Of a stretch of DNA of 64,000 nt, positions 16,597 through 26,275 are shown one piece after another. The stretch lies in contig JAVBOY010000022.1 in the NCBI GenBank assembly GCA_031550085.1, positions 1 through 64,000 on the forward strand. Reading direction: 5' to 3'. The DNA is from UBA4417 sp031550085. GTDB taxonomy: Bacteria; Bacteroidota; Bacteroidia; Bacteroidales; UBA4417. The position numbers and the translations under genes are program-made. Position 1 is the first letter of the stretch, and each line of letters starts with the position of its first letter. The notes beneath the pieces were generated by a model. It worked only from the letters and a program-made list of their open reading frames with translations, was not told the origin of the DNA and did no database searches.

Positions 16597-18750
16597 TTAA
16601 GAACCGATTCCTTCCAATGCGAAAATAAAGGCATATTCCAGGGCGATTTCCTTCAAATACTCGAAGCGTCCCGAAGCGCCGCCGTGGCCTACTTCCATAT
16701 TGGTTTTCAGCAGGATCACGTTGTTTCCGGTTTTCATTTCGCGCATTTTGGCAACCCATTTGGCCGGTTCGAAATACTGCACTTGCGAATCGTGCAGGCC
16801 GGTGGTCACCAGCATATTCGGATAATCCTTCTTTTCCACATTGTCGTAAGGCGAATAGGATTTCATATAAAAATAGGCATCCTTGTTTTCAGGATTTCCC
16901 CATTCGTCGTATTCGTTCGTCGTGAGCGGAATGGTGGGATCGCTCATGGTGGTGATCACGTCCACAAACGGAACCTGGGCCACAATACCGTTCCACAAGT
17001 CGGGGCGAAGGTTGGCAATGGCGCCCATCAACAATCCGCCGGCGCTGCCGCCCATGGCATACAGATGTTTGGGTGAGGTATATTTTTCGCCGACCAGAAA
17101 ATCGGCGCAGGCGATAAAATCGGTAAATGTGTTCATTTTGTGCATCATCTTGCCGTTTTCGTACCATTCACGGCCCAATTCCTCGCCTCCGCGAATTTGA
17201 GCCAACGCATAAACAAAACCGCGATCCAGCAAGCTCAGGCGGCTCGAACTGAAGTAAGCATCCATGCTGTTGCCGTACGAACCGTAGCCGTAGAGCAGGA
17301 GCGGAGCGTTGCCGTCTTTTTTCAAGCCTTTGCGGTAGACAATGGAAATGGGAACTTTGGTTCCGTCTTTGGCCGTTGCCCAAATCCGTTCCGAAACATA
17401 ATTCTTCGGATCGAAACCGCCCACCACTTCCTGCTGCTTCATCAATTTCTTTTCACGGGTATCCATATGGTAGTCAAAGGTGGACGACGGCGTGGTCAGC
17501 GAAGTATAACCAAAGCGGAACATATTGCTGTTGTACTCGTAATTGGCTCCGCCGTATGCAGAATACGTCGGTTCTTCAAAAGGCAGATAATGTTCTTTGT
17601 TATTCACCAGATCTTTGATCCAGAATTGCTTCAAGCCGTTTTTGCGTTCGCCGAGCACCAGGTAATTTTGATAGACTTCCATTTCTTCCAGCAACACATC
17701 GGGGCGGTGCGCCACCACTTCTTTCCAGTTTTCGCTGCCTGTTTTGTCGAGCGGCGTTTCCATCAGGCGGAAATTGATGGCTTTCCAGTTGGTTAAAACC
17801 AAAAAGCGGTTGTTTTGATGTTCAACCGAATAGCGGACGTCTTTCATGCGCGGCTGGAATACCTTGAATTCCCCGTTGGGTTGGTTGGCCGGTAAATACC
17901 GGATCTCGGAGCTAAGGGTAGCTTGCGAATAAATAAAAATGTATTCGTCCGATTTGCTCTTGCCCACGCCGATGTAATTCGACGGGTCTTTTTCGGTATA
18001 TACCACTTTGTCGGCGCTTTCGGGAGTTCCCAGGGTATGGCGCATGATCTTTTCCGACAACAAGGTTTCCGGGTTATTTTTGGTGTAAAAAAATGTTTTG
18101 TTATCGGCGGCCCACACCACTTCGCCGCTGCAATTACTAACCACATCCTTCAGGATTTCGCCGGTTTGCAGGTTTTTAACATAAACCTTGTATTGGCGGC
18201 GCGACACATCATCCACGCTGTAAGCCAGCAAGGTATTGTCCGGGCTTACTTCGCGGTCGCCGATGCTGTAATAAGAATGCCCTTCGGCCATTTTGTTCAC
18301 ATCCAGAAGGATTTCCTCGGCCGCTTCGAGCGAACCTTTTTTCCGGCAACTGATGTAGTATTCTTTTCCTTCCTCGGTACGGGTATAATAATAGTACCCA
18401 TTCCTAAGGTAAGGAACACTTTCGTCTTTTTCTTTGATACGGGCTTTCAGTTCCTTGAAAAGTTCTTCCTGCAAACCTTTGGTTCCGGCCAACATCGTGT
18501 CGGCATAAGCATTTTCGGCTTTCAGGTATTCCACTACCCGGGAGCTGTCGGCGCCTTTTTTAAAATAAGCATTGAGCCAGTAATAATTGTCGATGCGGGT
18601 GTCGCCGTGCGCTGTGAGTTCGAAAGGTTTTTTCTCGCAAACGGGCGCTTGCACGCCGGGCCATTGGTACGTCGTTCTCATGTTGGTTGAATTGTTTTTA
18701 CAAGCAGCGAAAATAGCCAGCGAAGCCAGTAAAAAAAGAAATGGTTTCAT
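16597..18750 (-). CDS. ptrB: Oligopeptidase B (S9A prolyl-oligopeptidase family), lipoprotein
   Basis: A 717-residue serine peptidase. The N-terminal propeller (about 90-410) precedes an alpha/beta-hydrolase domain with the nucleophile motif GGSAGGLLMGA, the acid in TTGLHDSQVQYFEP and the catalytic His in VGHGGASGRFEYLKE. These segments match oligopeptidase B, which cuts short peptides after basic residues. The N-terminus is a lipoprotein signal with the lipobox IFAAC (Cys17), so the enzyme should be membrane-anchored rather than cytosolic. The gene stands alone and has its own terminator downstream. Confidence 0.93.
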   Translation of the reverse strand: MKPFLFLLASLAIFAACKNNSTNMRTTYQWPGVQAPVCEKKPFELTAHGDTRIDNYYWLNAYFKKGADSSRVVEYLKAENAYADTMLAGTKGLQEELFKELKARIKEKDESVPYLRNGYYYYTRTEEGKEYYISCRKKGSLEAAEEILLDVNKMAEGHSYYSIGDREVSPDNTLLAYSVDDVSRRQYKVYVKNLQTGEILKDVVSNCSGEVVWAADNKTFFYTKNNPETLLSEKIMRHTLGTPESADKVVYTEKDPSNYIGVGKSKSDEYIFIYSQATLSSEIRYLPANQPNGEFKVFQPRMKDVRYSVEHQNNRFLVLTNWKAINFRLMETPLDKTGSENWKEVVAHRPDVLLEEMEVYQNYLVLGERKNGLKQFWIKDLVNNKEHYLPFEEPTYSAYGGANYEYNSNMFRFGYTSLTTPSSTFDYHMDTREKKLMKQQEVVGGFDPKNYVSERIWATAKDGTKVPISIVYRKGLKKDGNAPLLLYGYGSYGNSMDAYFSSSRLSLLDRGFVYALAQIRGGEELGREWYENGKMMHKMNTFTDFIACADFLVGEKYTSPKHLYAMGGSAGGLLMGAIANLRPDLWNGIVAQVPFVDVITTMSDPTIPLTTNEYDEWGNPENKDAYFYMKSYSPYDNVEKKDYPNMLVTTGLHDSQVQYFEPAKWVAKMREMKTGNNVILLKTNMEVGHGGASGRFEYLKEIALEYAFIFALEGIGS

Positions 18751-18970
18751 TTGATAAAATAAATAAAATATTGATTGTTAATAAAATATAATTGTTTTTT
18801 GACCATACGCAGGAAAAGTCCCAAAAGTAACTTGAAATCGGTTTCTTACCAAGAAAAAAGCTCAATTTTTATGCCATTGCCGGGAATCCTAAAATTTATA
18901 TTTCACAATTCAATAAAATCCTTCTTATCGCGTTATCTCTCTTAGACCTTTTTTGAACACGATCAAACTG

Positions 18971-21900
18971 ATGAAGCGAAATTTATTTAGAATATCACAA
19001 CACCTTATTATCCAATCCTTTTTACTCTTTTCAATAGGACTGCTTCCCGGCAAATTGCTGGCACAACAAACGAAACCGGTAGATGAGGCGGCTTACCATA
19101 CGGCCATTCAAACCGCCGATGCGTTGTTTAAATCCAAAAATTACGACGAAGCGTTGCGCAACTATAAAAAGGCTTTTCTGCTGAATCCGGCGCAGCCTTA
19201 TCCGATGCAGCAGATCGATAAAATAAGCCAGGTGCTTTCGACCGATGAAAAATTGCGCAATACGCTGTTCGAAAATGCCATTTTGCAGGGAGAAACCCTT
19301 TTCAAATCCAAAAATTACCCGGGAGCCAAACGGGAATTTCAAAAAGCCCTGGATATCGATCCTTCGGCCCAATATGCCAAAGACCGCTTGAAAGCGATTG
19401 CAAAGGTTTACACGGATCCCGAAGACGAAGCGAATTTTAAATCGGCCATGCTCAGCGCCGAAGCTTCCATACAGAAAAACGAATTTGACAAGGCCATCAA
19501 TTGGTATCAGGTAGCGCAAACCATCAAACCGGATGACGATGAACCCTATCTTCGGATGGTGGAAACAAAAACTAAAAAAGAAACGTACATTAAAAAGAAG
19601 ATCCAGTACGATTTGCTGATTACTTCGGCCGATAAATTTTCAGGCTCCGCCAAATACAAAGATGCGTTGTCGCAATACCAGAAAGCGCTGGAAATATTCC
19701 CCAACGAACCCTATCCGAAGCAAAAAGCCGATGAATTAACTAAAATATTGGCCGGTCAAAAGGATTTGCAGGACCGTTTGGATGAAATTATCGGCATTGC
19801 CGACCAGTTTTATGTGTCCCGCGATTTTGCGAATGCAAAGTTAAAATACGAAGAGGCCTTGAAGGTCAAACCCGACGCCCGTTACCCCAAGGAGATGCTC
19901 TCCAAGATCCAAAACATCGACGCGCAAAAGATGTCGGACAAAGAACGCTATGATGCATTGATTGCTGCGGCAGACAAACTGTTTAACGCAGGCGATTTTA
20001 CCGGGGCCTTGACGGCCTATCAATCGGTATTGAAACAGTATTCCGATGATACGTATAGTAAAGGTAAAATTGCGGAAATTGAGAAGTTATTTGCCAATCA
20101 GGCAAAGGCCGAAGAAAATTATGCCAATGCCTTGAAAACGGGCGATGCTGCTTTTGCTGCAAAAAAATGGGAGGAGGCGCTGACGGCATTCGGAATGGCG
20201 CAAAAGCTGAAACCCGCAGAAAAATACCCGCAGGACAAAATCAAGGAAATCAACGGCATTCTGGCGGACTTAAAAGGAAAAGACGATAGCTATTTGGCGC
20301 TGATTGCTTCGGGCGATCAAAAGTTTGCGGCAGCCCAGTATTCCGAAGCGATTTCGGATTACCAAAATGCGTTGAAAATAAAACCGTCGGAAAAATATCC
20401 CCAGGATCAAATTACCGAAAGCAACAAACTGCTGGCCGGCCTGAAATCGAAAGACGAACAATTTGCGGCAGCGGTTAAAGACGGAGATAAATTCTTTGCC
20501 GCCAACAAACTTTCCGATGCCTTGACTTCGTTTGAAAAGGCTTCCTCGTTGAAACCCGCTGAAAAATATCCGCAGGATAAAATTGCCGAAATCAATAAAA
20601 TGCTTGCTGCCGTTCAATCCGAAAACGAGTTGTATCAAGCCAAGATTACCCAGGGCGATGCCTTTTTCAACCAGCAAAAGCTGAACGAAGCCCTGGAGCA
20701 ATACCGTACGGCTTCGACCATGCGTCCCAACGAAAAATATCCGCAGGCGCAAATGGATAAGATTAACAAGTTATTGGCCGATCAAAAAGCCCTGGATCAA
20801 AAATACGAGCAATTGATTGCTTCCGCAGATCAATCGTTTTCCAATAAGCAATGGCAGGATGCTTTGACCTCCTATCAAGATGCCTCGAAGCTGAAACCCG
20901 GCGAAAGCTATCCGAAAACCCGGATCGGGGAAATTTCAGCCTTGCTGGCCGACGCCAAAACCCGCGAAGAAAATTATTCCAAATTTATCGCTCAGGGAAA
21001 TGCTGCCTTTACCGCCCAAAACTGGACTGACGCACTAACGGCCTTTGAATCGGCAAACCAACTGAAACCCGCCGAAAAGTTGCCCCAGGATAAAATCAAA
21101 GAAATCAACGGCATTTTAGCCGATTTAAAAGCCAAAGACGCGGATTATTTGAATTTGGTGGCTTCGGGCGATCAAAAACTGGCAGCCTCCCGGCATGCCG
21201 AAGCGCTTTCGGATTATCAAAATGCTTCCAAAATCAAACCTTCGGAAAAATATCCCCAGGAAAAAATCGCTGAGATCAACAAATTGCTGGCAGACCAGAA
21301 ATCGAGGGACGAACAATTTGCCGCAGCCATCAAAGACGGGGAAAAATTTTTTGCCGCCAACAAACTTTCCGATGCCTTGACTTCGTTTGAAAAGGCTTCT
21401 TCGTTGAAACCCGCTGAAAAATATCCCCAGGATAAGATTACCGAAATCAACCAAAAACTGGCTGCCATGCAATCAGAGAGCGAAGCCTATCAAGCCAAGA
21501 TTACCCAGGGCGATGCCTTTTTTAACCAGCAAAAGCTGAACGAAGCCCTGGAGCAATACCGTACGGCTTCGACCATGCGTCCCAACGAAAAATATCCGCA
21601 GGCTCAAATTGCCAAAATCGACAAACTGCTGGCCGATCAAAAGGCATTGGATCAAAGATACGAGCAGTTAATTGCTTCCGCAGATCAATCGTTTTCCAAT
21701 AAGCAATTACAGGATGCTTTAACCTCCTATCAAGACGCCTCGAAACTGAAACCGGCCGAAAGCTATCCGAAAACCAAAATCGAAGAAATTTCTTCCTTAT
21801 TGGCAGATGCCAAAACCCGCGAGGAAAACTATTCGAAATTTATCGCACAAGGAAATGCCGCCTTTACGGCTAAAAACTGGAACGACGCATTAACGGCCTT

Positions 21901-23689
21901 CGAATCGGCCAGTCAGGTGAAGCCGGCCGAAAAGTTACCCCAGGATAAAATCAAGGAAATCAACGGCATTTTGGCCGATCTGAAGGCCAAAGACGACAAT
22001 TATTTGGCGTTGGTGGCTTCGGCCGATCAAAAACTCGCAGCCTCGCAGCATGCCGAAGCGCTTTCGGACTATCAAAATGCTTCGAAAATTAAGCCTGCTG
22101 AAAAATATCCGCAGGATAAAATCGCTGAAATCAACAAACTGTTGGCAGACCAGAAATCGAGGGACGAACAATTTGCCGCAGCCATCAAAGACGGAGACCG
22201 GCTTTTTGCCGCCACCAAATGGCAGGATGCCTTGGCTTCGTTTGAAAAGGCCTCTTCGTTGAAACCCGCTGAAAAATATCCTCAGGATAAAATCACCGAA
22301 ATCAACCAAAAACTGGCTGCCATTCAATCGGAGAACGAAGCTTATCAAGCCAAGATTACCCAGGGCGATGCATTTTTTAGCCAGCAAAAGCTGAATGAAG
22401 CATTGGAACAATATCGTACGGCTTCGACCATGCGCCCCAACGAGAAATATCCGCCGGCGCAAATGGATAAAATCAACAAACTGCTGGCCGATCAAAAAGC
22501 AACCGATCAAAAGTACAACAAGCTGATTTCGGATGGCGACAAGGCGCTGCAAGGCAAACAATGGCAAATTGCTTTGGCAGCCTATCAGGATGCTTCCGGT
22601 GTAAAACCTGCCGAAGAATACCCGAAAACCAAAATTGCAGAGATCACGGCGACCTTGGCGGATTTGAAAGCTCAGGAAGAAAACTTTGCCAAAGCCATGA
22701 CGCAAGGCGATGCGTCTTATGCAAAAAAAGAGTTGCAAACAGCCTTGTCGTCTTACCAGGCGGCTTTGCAAATCAAACCGAACGACGCCACGGCAAAATC
22801 CAAGGAAGCCAAAGTAGCGGCTGAAATCAAAGCGCTGGACGAACAATATGCAAAAGCGCTGGCCGATGGAGATAAAAAATTGGCCGCTAAAGATTATTTG
22901 GCCGCCATCAATTCCTACCAAACCGCCGGCGATTTAAAACCGGCTGAAACCCAGCCCAAAACCAAGATTGCGGAAGTTCAGGGCATTCTGGCACGTGAAA
23001 AGGACGAACTGGACCGCCTTTACAACGGCTTTATTTCGGATGGCGACAAACAGTTTGCTTCGCAATCGTACGATGCGGCAAAGAGCGCATTTACCAAAGC
23101 TTCGGGTATCAAGCCTGCGGAACAATACCCCAAAGACAAACTGGCCGAAATCGCCAAAATAAATGCCGAACGGGATCGCGCCTTGAAAGCGGAATACGAC
23201 AAAGCGGTGGCCATCGCCGATGACCTGTATAAAAAGAAAATCCTGGACGAAGCGTTGGAAGCTTACGACAAAGCGGCTGCCATAAAACCGGATGAAACGT
23301 ATGCTGCGGATATGGCGAAAAAAATCCGCCAATACATTGCCGACCATGCCATCCAGGATGTGACCAACCAGCAGTTGACCATCAAAAGCGGCGATGAGCG
23401 GAAGTTTACCCTCACACCCATCGAAATGCGGATGCGCAAGAATAACTTTATTGTGATCCGTGCCAAATCGGGCTCGACGGTTCCCAAAGTGTTCCTGAAT
23501 TACGGAAAAGACGGACAAAAGAACGGCGGGATTGTGCTTCGGGCCATCAGCAACGAAAAGCAATCCGATTACATGATCAACATGGCCGGGCAAGACCGTT
23601 GGTACCGCGAAGACAACAACTGGATCAGTATTTATGTCGAGGGAGGCGATGTGGAAATTACCCGCATTCAAGTGCTGGCAGGGGATTGA
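18971..23689 (+). CDS. Giant secreted TPR-like repeat protein with an exact five-unit higher-order repeat
   Basis: A 1572-residue protein with a signal peptide (cleavage near LLAQ). It has about 25 tandem helical units averaging 57 residues. The consensus is an Asp/Glu-led helix, then GD..F....W.DAL..Y..A..LKP.E.YP, then KI.EIN..LA. Each unit is a TPR followed by a short linker helix. Three adjacent blocks of five units (20111-20965, 20966-21820, 21821-22675) are nearly identical at an exact 855-bp period. The last 110 residues form a separate beta-rich domain (from about IQDVTNQQLTIKSGDERKFTL). No enzyme motif is seen; it is probably a periplasmic or surface scaffold. ATG 18971 is preferred to TTG 18953 because it gives the signal peptide directly. 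Confidence 0.85.
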   Translation: MKRNLFRISQHLIIQSFLLFSIGLLPGKLLAQQTKPVDEAAYHTAIQTADALFKSKNYDEALRNYKKAFLLNPAQPYPMQQIDKISQVLSTDEKLRNTLFENAILQGETLFKSKNYPGAKREFQKALDIDPSAQYAKDRLKAIAKVYTDPEDEANFKSAMLSAEASIQKNEFDKAINWYQVAQTIKPDDDEPYLRMVETKTKKETYIKKKIQYDLLITSADKFSGSAKYKDALSQYQKALEIFPNEPYPKQKADELTKILAGQKDLQDRLDEIIGIADQFYVSRDFANAKLKYEEALKVKPDARYPKEMLSKIQNIDAQKMSDKERYDALIAAADKLFNAGDFTGALTAYQSVLKQYSDDTYSKGKIAEIEKLFANQAKAEENYANALKTGDAAFAAKKWEEALTAFGMAQKLKPAEKYPQDKIKEINGILADLKGKDDSYLALIASGDQKFAAAQYSEAISDYQNALKIKPSEKYPQDQITESNKLLAGLKSKDEQFAAAVKDGDKFFAANKLSDALTSFEKASSLKPAEKYPQDKIAEINKMLAAVQSENELYQAKITQGDAFFNQQKLNEALEQYRTASTMRPNEKYPQAQMDKINKLLADQKALDQKYEQLIASADQSFSNKQWQDALTSYQDASKLKPGESYPKTRIGEISALLADAKTREENYSKFIAQGNAAFTAQNWTDALTAFESANQLKPAEKLPQDKIKEINGILADLKAKDADYLNLVASGDQKLAASRHAEALSDYQNASKIKPSEKYPQEKIAEINKLLADQKSRDEQFAAAIKDGEKFFAANKLSDALTSFEKASSLKPAEKYPQDKITEINQKLAAMQSESEAYQAKITQGDAFFNQQKLNEALEQYRTASTMRPNEKYPQAQIAKIDKLLADQKALDQRYEQLIASADQSFSNKQLQDALTSYQDASKLKPAESYPKTKIEEISSLLADAKTREENYSKFIAQGNAAFTAKNWNDALTAFESASQVKPAEKLPQDKIKEINGILADLKAKDDNYLALVASADQKLAASQHAEALSDYQNASKIKPAEKYPQDKIAEINKLLADQKSRDEQFAAAIKDGDRLFAATKWQDALASFEKASSLKPAEKYPQDKITEINQKLAAIQSENEAYQAKITQGDAFFSQQKLNEALEQYRTASTMRPNEKYPPAQMDKINKLLADQKATDQKYNKLISDGDKALQGKQWQIALAAYQDASGVKPAEEYPKTKIAEITATLADLKAQEENFAKAMTQGDASYAKKELQTALSSYQAALQIKPNDATAKSKEAKVAAEIKALDEQYAKALADGDKKLAAKDYLAAINSYQTAGDLKPAETQPKTKIAEVQGILAREKDELDRLYNGFISDGDKQFASQSYDAAKSAFTKASGIKPAEQYPKDKLAEIAKINAERDRALKAEYDKAVAIADDLYKKKILDEALEAYDKAAAIKPDETYAADMAKKIRQYIADHAIQDVTNQQLTIKSGDERKFTLTPIEMRMRKNNFIVIRAKSGSTVPKVFLNYGKDGQKNGGIVLRAISNEKQSDYMINMAGQDRWYREDNNWISIYVEGGDVEITRIQVLAGD
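20111..22675 (+). repeat. Three tandem 855-bp repeats inside the TPR-like gene
   Basis: Equivalent codons recur exactly 855 bases apart: GAAGAAAATTAT-type unit starts at 20111, 20966 and 21821, and CAAGATTACCCAGGGCGATG at 20641, 21496 and 22351. Each block encodes five different 57-residue units (285 residues). Identity is high enough to suggest recent duplication or ongoing gene conversion. Confidence 0.9.
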
Positions 23690-23832
23690 TTTGGGATGTG
23701 AACTGAAAAGCACGTTGACGTTTCTTTTTTTTTTTGCAGGATTCACCGGGAAATTTTGTCTTTGGCAGGATAAAAACCTGTAAATCCTGCGATCCTGTAA
23801 ATCCTGTCTAATAAGAGGGTTATTTCTGAAAA

Positions 23833-23883
23833 GATTTCGCGGCGATGCCGCTCCACTGCTAAGCCACAGCGTGGCGGCATCTT
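23833..23883. repeat. Dispersed GCGGCGATGCCGC / CCACAGCGTGGCGG palindromic repeat
   Basis: AGATTTCGCGGCGATGCCGC and AAGCCACAGCGTGGCGGCAT recur in related form at 60190-60245, 63154-63179 and, inverted, 53547-53571. The surrounding gap 23690-23927 also holds near-repeats of CCTGTAAATCCTG. No gene is seen there. Confidence 0.6.
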
Positions 23884-23927
23884 AAGCCATAAAATCCCAA
23901 TAAATCCTGAGAATCCTGTCCAAATCA

Positions 23928-24770
23928 TTAAAGCAAATTTTTATCCAGGGCAGCATTTCGGAAATTCATGCCCGTTTGTTGCCTTGTTTCCGGGTTCCGG
24001 ATAATCTTGTAACACAGTTTTACCGCAAATTCATAGTCAAAACTGCGCCTGGCACCGAACGACTGGATATACTCCAGGGCAAAACTCCAGTTTTTGTTGA
24101 ACAAATAACCGGCTTCGATATCGATAGGCAAGTCCAAGGTTTTGTTGTTGAAATCATAAGTCCAGGTAGGGTAGTAGCCAATGTACCAATGCGGAAACCA
24201 GAAATCGATATTCGGAACCAAACCGATGATGCTGACATCCTTCCGGTCGGGATCTCCGGCCACTGAGAATTGGTAATTGACGGCTAAAACAGCGCTTCCC
24301 CGATTGTTGTCCATAAAATACAAGGAACCGATCCCCGGTTTCAGCAACCATTTCCCCGAACCCAGAATCGCATTGGAAGCGGTGGGAAAACTGGTTTCCA
24401 CAGCATAGGCCCAATAAAAATGTCCTGTATTGAAAACCGTATGCGTAAAACGGGCAGAGATATCAGCCAATCGGAACATGTTGCTCGAGGCGGAGGCATA
24501 ATTGCTTTGGGCAAAGGGCAAATCCAGGCGGAAGTGCATTCGTTTTTTCAGGGTATAAACACCTCGAAGGTAAAGTTTCGAAATATAATTGGTTTCGTCA
24601 ATACGCAGGTAATCGTAGCGTGGGCTCAGAAAAGCGAAATTTTCATAAGGATAGGGAAACGCTTCATGATTGCGTCCCTGCATCGACGGATCCGATTGTG
24701 CGTTTAAGGTAAAAGAAATGGATATGAAACCGATAATGAAACAACAATACTTCAAAAGGCGGGTAAACAT
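23928..24770 (-). CDS. Outer-membrane beta-barrel protein of unknown function
   Basis: A 280-residue protein with a signal peptide ending near LNA-QSDP. The body is made of alternating aromatic and polar strands (for example YISKLYLRGVYTL, HFYWAYAVETSFPTA, WYIGYYPTWTYDF), as in small barrels of the phenol-degradation MetA-like family. No plug domain or enzyme motif is visible. The family assignment is by pattern only. The C-terminal 20 residues are polar and run beyond the barrel. The gene is isolated, with a repeat-rich gap on its 3' side. Confidence 0.6.
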   Translation of the reverse strand: MFTRLLKYCCFIIGFISISFTLNAQSDPSMQGRNHEAFPYPYENFAFLSPRYDYLRIDETNYISKLYLRGVYTLKKRMHFRLDLPFAQSNYASASSNMFRLADISARFTHTVFNTGHFYWAYAVETSFPTASNAILGSGKWLLKPGIGSLYFMDNNRGSAVLAVNYQFSVAGDPDRKDVSIIGLVPNIDFWFPHWYIGYYPTWTYDFNNKTLDLPIDIEAGYLFNKNWSFALEYIQSFGARRSFDYEFAVKLCYKIIRNPETRQQTGMNFRNAALDKNLL

Positions 24771-24853
24771 CGTCTGTATATTAAATTAAAATAGGAATCA
24801 GGTATTTCTTAAACTTAAAAATAAAATTACCAACTACTAAAACACGGAAACAA

Positions 24854-24861
24854 TACTTTTG
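24854..24861 (+). promoter_or_regulatory. -7 box (TACTTTTG) upstream of the metallophosphoesterase
   Basis: TACTTTTG matches TAnnTTTG. It lies 106 bases before the ATG at 24968, so it would leave a leader of about 100 bases. Confidence 0.45.
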
Positions 24862-24967
24862 TTCTTTGATAGTTATTTAGGAGTAAACTGGATATTAGTA
24901 GACCAGTAAACTGGAAATTAATGTGTATCACTCATTACACATCACTCATTAGAATCAGCAAATAAGC

Positions 24968-26275
24968 ATGAAACCTGCCGTCAGAAATATACTTTTGATT
25001 TTATTTTTCACTGTTTTCGTGTATGTTATGGGGATTTTTTATCCCAAATATGCCCTGCGCTTTGTTTTTTTCGGACTGGCTTTGCTGTTGGATTTTTTGT
25101 ATTACAAAAGCTTGAGAAAGAATGTTTCAACCTGGCGGGCTTTTCCACGCGGGCTTTTCAAAACCTGCTACCTGTTGCCCAGCATTCTGATCATTCCGTT
25201 TCTGGTTTTGAGTATAGCCACATCCATGCAAAAATGGCCCCTTTTCTTGCAAATATACTTCCCCGGTTTTTTTATTACCCTGTTTCTCGGGAAGGCGATA
25301 TTTTTGGCTTGGATTGTATTGGGCGATGCGTTGGCGCTTTTAAAAAAATGGTTTTCGAAGAAAAAAGCTGCCTTCAAGCGGATTCCGGCCTTCTTCTACA
25401 CCGGGATTGCAGCCGGATGCCTGACGATGCTGTTGTTCCTATCCGGAATGATCTTTTGGGTGTTTGATTTTAAAGTCCGTACGGTTGAAATAAAATCGAG
25501 CCAGTTACCGCCCGCATTCGACCAGTACCGCATCGTGCAGATATCGGATTTTCATTTGGGCAGTTGGTTGCGCCAAAAGCCGTTGCAACGGGCCGTGGAT
25601 GAAATCAATGCACTGAATCCCGACCTGATTGTTTTTACGGGAGATTTGGTCAATTACCAATCCGCTGAAGCCGTCCGTTTTGCCGCTATCCTGAAACAAT
25701 TAAAAGCGCGTGACGGCATTTTCACCATCTTGGGAAACCACGACTATGGCGATTACGTAAAATGGGACTCGGACTTCACCCGTGTGCATGATACACAACA
25801 CCTCGTTGACTTTTCCCGCAGTTTGGGCTGGAAATTTCTGTTGAATCAAAATGACATCCTAAAGAAAGGTCCGGATTCCATCGCCTTGATTGGCGTCGAG
25901 AATTGGAGTGAAAGTAAGCATTACCGCACACAAGGCAATTTGCAACAAGCAATCCGGGGCGTTGAAAACGTCCCCTTTCAAATTCTGCTTTCGCACGATC
26001 CGTCACATTGGGAATATGAAGTCACTAAAAATTATCCTTCCATCGACCTGACGCTTTCGGGACACACCCATGCCATGCAGATGGGGATCGAATGCGGTAA
26101 CTTTCAATGGAGCCCTGCTGTATGGAGATACCATTACTGGGCCGGTTTGTATCAAAACCCGAATGAAAAAGAGCAGTATTTATATGTCAACCGTGGAATT
26201 GGCGTGGTCGGCTATCCCGGACGTATCGGCATCCGGCCGGAAATTACACTGTTGATACTGGAGCCGGCGCGTTAA
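24968..26275 (+). CDS. Membrane-anchored metallophosphoesterase
   Basis: A 435-residue protein. The first 165 residues hold about five hydrophobic helices. The rest is a calcineurin-like phosphoesterase with the full metal-binding set: ISDFHLGS, FTGDLVN, LGNHDYGD, LSHDPSHW and LSGHTHAMQMG. This arrangement is that of the YkuE/YaeI type, often acting on lipid-linked or nucleotide phosphates at the membrane; the substrate is not given by the sequence. Its stop codon overlaps that of the convergent gene on the minus strand by four bases. Confidence 0.88.
   Translation: MKPAVRNILLILFFTVFVYVMGIFYPKYALRFVFFGLALLLDFLYYKSLRKNVSTWRAFPRGLFKTCYLLPSILIIPFLVLSIATSMQKWPLFLQIYFPGFFITLFLGKAIFLAWIVLGDALALLKKWFSKKKAAFKRIPAFFYTGIAAGCLTMLLFLSGMIFWVFDFKVRTVEIKSSQLPPAFDQYRIVQISDFHLGSWLRQKPLQRAVDEINALNPDLIVFTGDLVNYQSAEAVRFAAILKQLKARDGIFTILGNHDYGDYVKWDSDFTRVHDTQHLVDFSRSLGWKFLLNQNDILKKGPDSIALIGVENWSESKHYRTQGNLQQAIRGVENVPFQILLSHDPSHWEYEVTKNYPSIDLTLSGHTHAMQMGIECGNFQWSPAVWRYHYWAGLYQNPNEKEQYLYVNRGIGVVGYPGRIGIRPEITLLILEPAR

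Noticed and set aside
20111..22675. Possible CRISPR or satellite array
   Set aside because: The period is 855 bases, in frame and protein coding, without spacers; no CRISPR repeat of 24-47 bases with unique spacers is present anywhere in the window.
21935..22921. 328-codon minus-strand frame inside the TPR-like gene
   Set aside because: Its repeats only mirror the 57-residue repeats of the plus-strand protein.
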